Source of the DNA: DAOUAJ01 sp034433615
Lineage (GTDB): Bacteria; Chloroflexota; Anaerolineae; DUEN01
Direction: 5' to 3'
Length of the DNA stretch: 6,949 bases
Assembly (NCBI GenBank): GCA_034433615.1
Contig: DAOUAJ010000356.1
Location: 1 to 6,949 of the forward strand
Made by a program: the position numbers and the translations under genes. Positions within the stretch are counted from its first letter, which is position 1. Each line of letters begins with the position of its first letter. This document shows, piece after piece, positions 4,981 through 6,949 of the stretch. The notes beneath the pieces are model-generated. The model was not told where the DNA came from, ran no database searches, and was given only the letters and a program-made list of their open reading frames with translations.

Positions 4981-6949
4981 ATGAAGTGGAAAGCAATGGT
5001 CGTGGTTTGGGGCTTGCTGCTGGTGGGCTTGATTTTGGTTGGTTGTGGCGCGACCCCGGAGCCCTGTCCAGAGTGCCCAACCTGTCCGGAATGTCCTGCG
5101 GCGACCGAATGCCCAGAGTGTCCGACGGCCGAGTGCCCCACCTGCCCACCATGCCCTGAAGCGACTGAATGTCCCAAGTGCCCCGAAGTTGAGTGCCCTG
5201 GTCTGCCAGCGGGCCTGACCGAGGTCCCCTTTGCGGACATGTGGGCCGCTTCCGGGCACGCCAATGCGGAGGCGGAGGCCTTCCGTCACTGGGATGAGGA
5301 GGATCCCAAAGAGGTTCCGGCGGACTGCGCCCAGTGCCATAGCTCGCCAGGCTATCAGGATTACATCGGTGCCGATGGCAGCGCGATGTGGTCCGTGGAA
5401 CAGGCGGTACCGGTTGGCACTGTGATCAACTGCACAACCTGCCACAACGAGGCGGCGTCGGCTCTGGCGATGGAACCGATTCCCTTCCCCTCGGGGATCA
5501 CCCTCACGGTAGGAACCGAGGCGGCACGCTGTGTCGTGTGCCACCAGGGTCGCTCTTCGACACCGAACGTGAATGCCGCTATCGAGCGCGCGGCTGTGGC
5601 TGACGAGGATACAGTCAGCGCCAACTTGCGCTTTACTAACATCCACTACTTTGCTGCGGCGGCCTCTCTGTACGGCACCTGGGTCCAGGGCGGCTATCAG
5701 TATGACGGCATGGCCTATGATGCCAGGTTTGACCATGTCGAGGGCTACGATACCTGTGTCAGTTGCCATAACCCCCACAGCCTGGAGCTCAAGCTGGAAA
5801 AATGTAGCGTGTGCCACGAGGGTGTTGCCACCCCAGAGGACCTGAAGGACATCCGTATGGAGGGCTCCACGCGCGATTATAACGGCAACGGTAACGTGAC
5901 CGAAGGCATCTATTACGAGATTGCCGGTCTGCAGGAGATGCTCCTGCGGGCCATCCAGGCCTACGGCGCCGAAGTGGCCCAGAGTCCGATTGCTTACAAC
6001 GCTGCATCCTATCCCTACTTCTTCAGCGACACCAACGCCAATGGCCAGGTGGACGAAGGGGAGACAGATGCCTATGCCGGTTGGACGCCACGCCTGCTCA
6101 AGGCTGCCTACAACTACCAGACCTCTATCAAGGATCCGGGGGCCTTTGCTCACGGTGGCAAGTACATGATCGAGTTGCTCTACGACTCGATCGCCAGCCT
6201 GAATGAAAAGCTCTCGACCCCCATCGATCTTTCGATGGCTCATCGTGAGGATGCCGGTCACTTTGACGCTGCCGCCGAGGCCTTCCGTCATTGGGATGAA
6301 GAGGGCATGGTCCAGGCCGGTTGTGTCAGATGCCACCAGGCCGGCGGCCTGCCGCAATACCTGGAGAATGGGGCCACTGTCGAAATGCCGGTATCGGGCA
6401 GCCTGCATTGCACCACCTGCCACGACGAGGCCAACTGGCCCGCTCGCTACGAGGCGGCGCAGGTGACCTTCCCCAGCGGCAAGACCGCCGGGTTTGAGAA
6501 CATGGATGCCAACCTGTGCCTCAACTGCCACCAGGGTCGTGAATCGGGAGTCAGCGTCCAGGCCGCCATTGCCAGGGTGGGCGTCGAAGATGACATCGTG
6601 TCCAGCAGCCTGAGCTTCCGCAACCCACACTACTTTGCCGCCGGGGCTACCCTCTTTGGCTCTGACGTCCAGGGAGCCTACCAGTATGAAGGTCAAGAAT
6701 ACCTGGGCCGCTTTGCCCATGTATCGGGCTTTGATACCTGCCTCAATTGCCACGACGCCCATGCTCTCGACATTCAAGTGGATGCCTGCAGTGCCTGTCA
6801 CACGAACGTCAAGTCCAAAGAGGATCTGACGGCCATCCGCATGAGTACGACCGATTATGATGGTGACGGCGATACGGCAGAAGGCATGGCCCAGGAGGTC
6901 GCTGGTGTTGCAGAGCCGTTGTATGCTGCCATTCAGGCCTATGCCTCAA
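4981..6949 (+). CDS. Surface lipoprotein multiheme cytochrome c with Cys-rich stalk, 3' end missing
   Basis: The frame runs open to the window edge (656 codons, no stop). Residues 1-22 form a lipoprotein signal with lipobox LVGC and lipidated Cys22, so the protein should be anchored on the outer face of a membrane. Residues 29-72 carry twelve cysteines in repeats such as CPECPTCPEC and ATECPKCP, none followed by His. Ten CXXCH hemes begin at Cys 116, 151, 184, 259, 275, 448, 477, 513, 587 and 603, in two five-heme modules with a shared start (FRHWDEE at 101 and 435). Between them lies a heme-free segment (about 310-420) with an EF-hand-like loop (350-361) and WTPRLLKAAYNYQ, seen in other large bacterial cytochromes as I recall. 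It probably passes electrons to or from outside acceptors. Its partner is likely the 19-heme cytochrome, which shares its promoter design (inference). Confidence 0.9.
   Translation, partial: MKWKAMVVVWGLLLVGLILVGCGATPEPCPECPTCPECPAATECPECPTAECPTCPPCPEATECPKCPEVECPGLPAGLTEVPFADMWAASGHANAEAEAFRHWDEEDPKEVPADCAQCHSSPGYQDYIGADGSAMWSVEQAVPVGTVINCTTCHNEAASALAMEPIPFPSGITLTVGTEAARCVVCHQGRSSTPNVNAAIERAAVADEDTVSANLRFTNIHYFAAAASLYGTWVQGGYQYDGMAYDARFDHVEGYDTCVSCHNPHSLELKLEKCSVCHEGVATPEDLKDIRMEGSTRDYNGNGNVTEGIYYEIAGLQEMLLRAIQAYGAEVAQSPIAYNAASYPYFFSDTNANGQVDEGETDAYAGWTPRLLKAAYNYQTSIKDPGAFAHGGKYMIELLYDSIASLNEKLSTPIDLSMAHREDAGHFDAAAEAFRHWDEEGMVQAGCVRCHQAGGLPQYLENGATVEMPVSGSLHCTTCHDEANWPARYEAAQVTFPSGKTAGFENMDANLCLNCHQGRESGVSVQAAIARVGVEDDIVSSSLSFRNPHYFAAGATLFGSDVQGAYQYEGQEYLGRFAHVSGFDTCLNCHDAHALDIQVDACSACHTNVKSKEDLTAIRMSTTDYDGDGDTAEGMAQEVAGVAEPLYAAIQAYAS
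5065..5196 (+). repeat. Cys-Pro-rich stalk of the lipoprotein cytochrome
   Basis: Residues 29-72 repeat CP-x-C units; the block ATECPxCP occurs twice (residues 42-48 and 62-68) and TAEC and EVEC are variants. Cysteines are at 29, 32, 35, 38, 44, 47, 52, 55, 58, 64, 67 and 72. None forms CXXCH, so they should not bind heme. They could form disulfides or hold metal. The tract directly follows the lipidated cysteine, so it acts at least as a spacer. Confidence 0.7.
5251..6945 (+). repeat. Tandem duplication of a five-heme module
   Basis: Module 1 (residues 91-329, ending 5967) and module 2 (425-655, starting 6253) have the same order: a [SA]GH...AEAFRHWDEE start, Cys-x-x-CH, CTTCH, CxxCHQGR, an HYFAA segment, FDTC or YDTC with CXXCH, then CSVCH or CSACH, a DY-loop rich in Asn or Asp and Gly, and AIQAY. 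Residues 220-263 and 548-591 are identical at 27 of 44 positions. Since AIQAY closes the window, the second linker and perhaps more modules lie beyond it. Confidence 0.8.

Noticed and set aside
4915..6801. A long minus-strand frame of 628 codons opposite the lipoprotein cytochrome
   Set aside because: It is the shadow of a GC-rich gene. The plus strand has the signal peptide, ribosome binding site and ten heme motifs; the reverse translation shows no recognisable domain.

Overview
The window suggests an environmental, probably anaerobic or facultative bacterium that respires through multiheme c-type cytochromes. Chloroflexota (Anaerolineae-like) is my best guess. The reasons are the style of the NarX-like kinase (RELHDGIIQNIY), the GTG and TTG starts, and the lipoprotein with Cys-Pro repeats behind its lipobox. 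This is recognition from memory, not a search result.

Layout from left to right: (1) The first few codons of a divergent minus-strand gene (ATG at 35) with its own promoter. (2) A 355-bp regulatory region. (3) A plus-strand gene for a membrane-anchored NapC/NirT-like cytochrome with 19 heme-binding motifs (391-2442), ending at a strong hairpin shared with the convergent operon. (4) A minus-strand two-component operon: a multi-pass membrane histidine kinase (4658-3240), then a NarL/FixJ-family response regulator (3193-2537). (5) A 322-bp divergent control region. (6) A plus-strand lipoprotein cytochrome (4981 to beyond the right edge) with a cysteine-rich stalk, then two five-heme modules and EF-hand-like loops. 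At least 29 heme sites are encoded.

The most interesting signal is regulatory. A 30-bp element occurs three times: once upstream of the first cytochrome gene (202-231) and twice between the kinase and lipoprotein genes (4711-4740 and 4755-4784). Eighteen of 30 positions are identical in all three, with no gaps. Two copies sit exactly 24 bp upstream of an extended -10 box that lacks a good -35, which is how an activator-dependent promoter looks. The third touches the -35 of the kinase promoter. The element contains GTCCC/GGGAC half-sites, and the regulator's recognition helix carries the K-x-x-[KR]-N pattern that I recall as the DNA-contacting residues of DevR/DosR.

The model, which is inference: the kinase senses a membrane or redox cue, the regulator binds the 30-bp elements, and both cytochromes are switched on together while the operon regulates itself. 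Electrons would pass from the quinol pool to the NapC-like 19-heme protein and then to the surface lipoprotein or an external acceptor.
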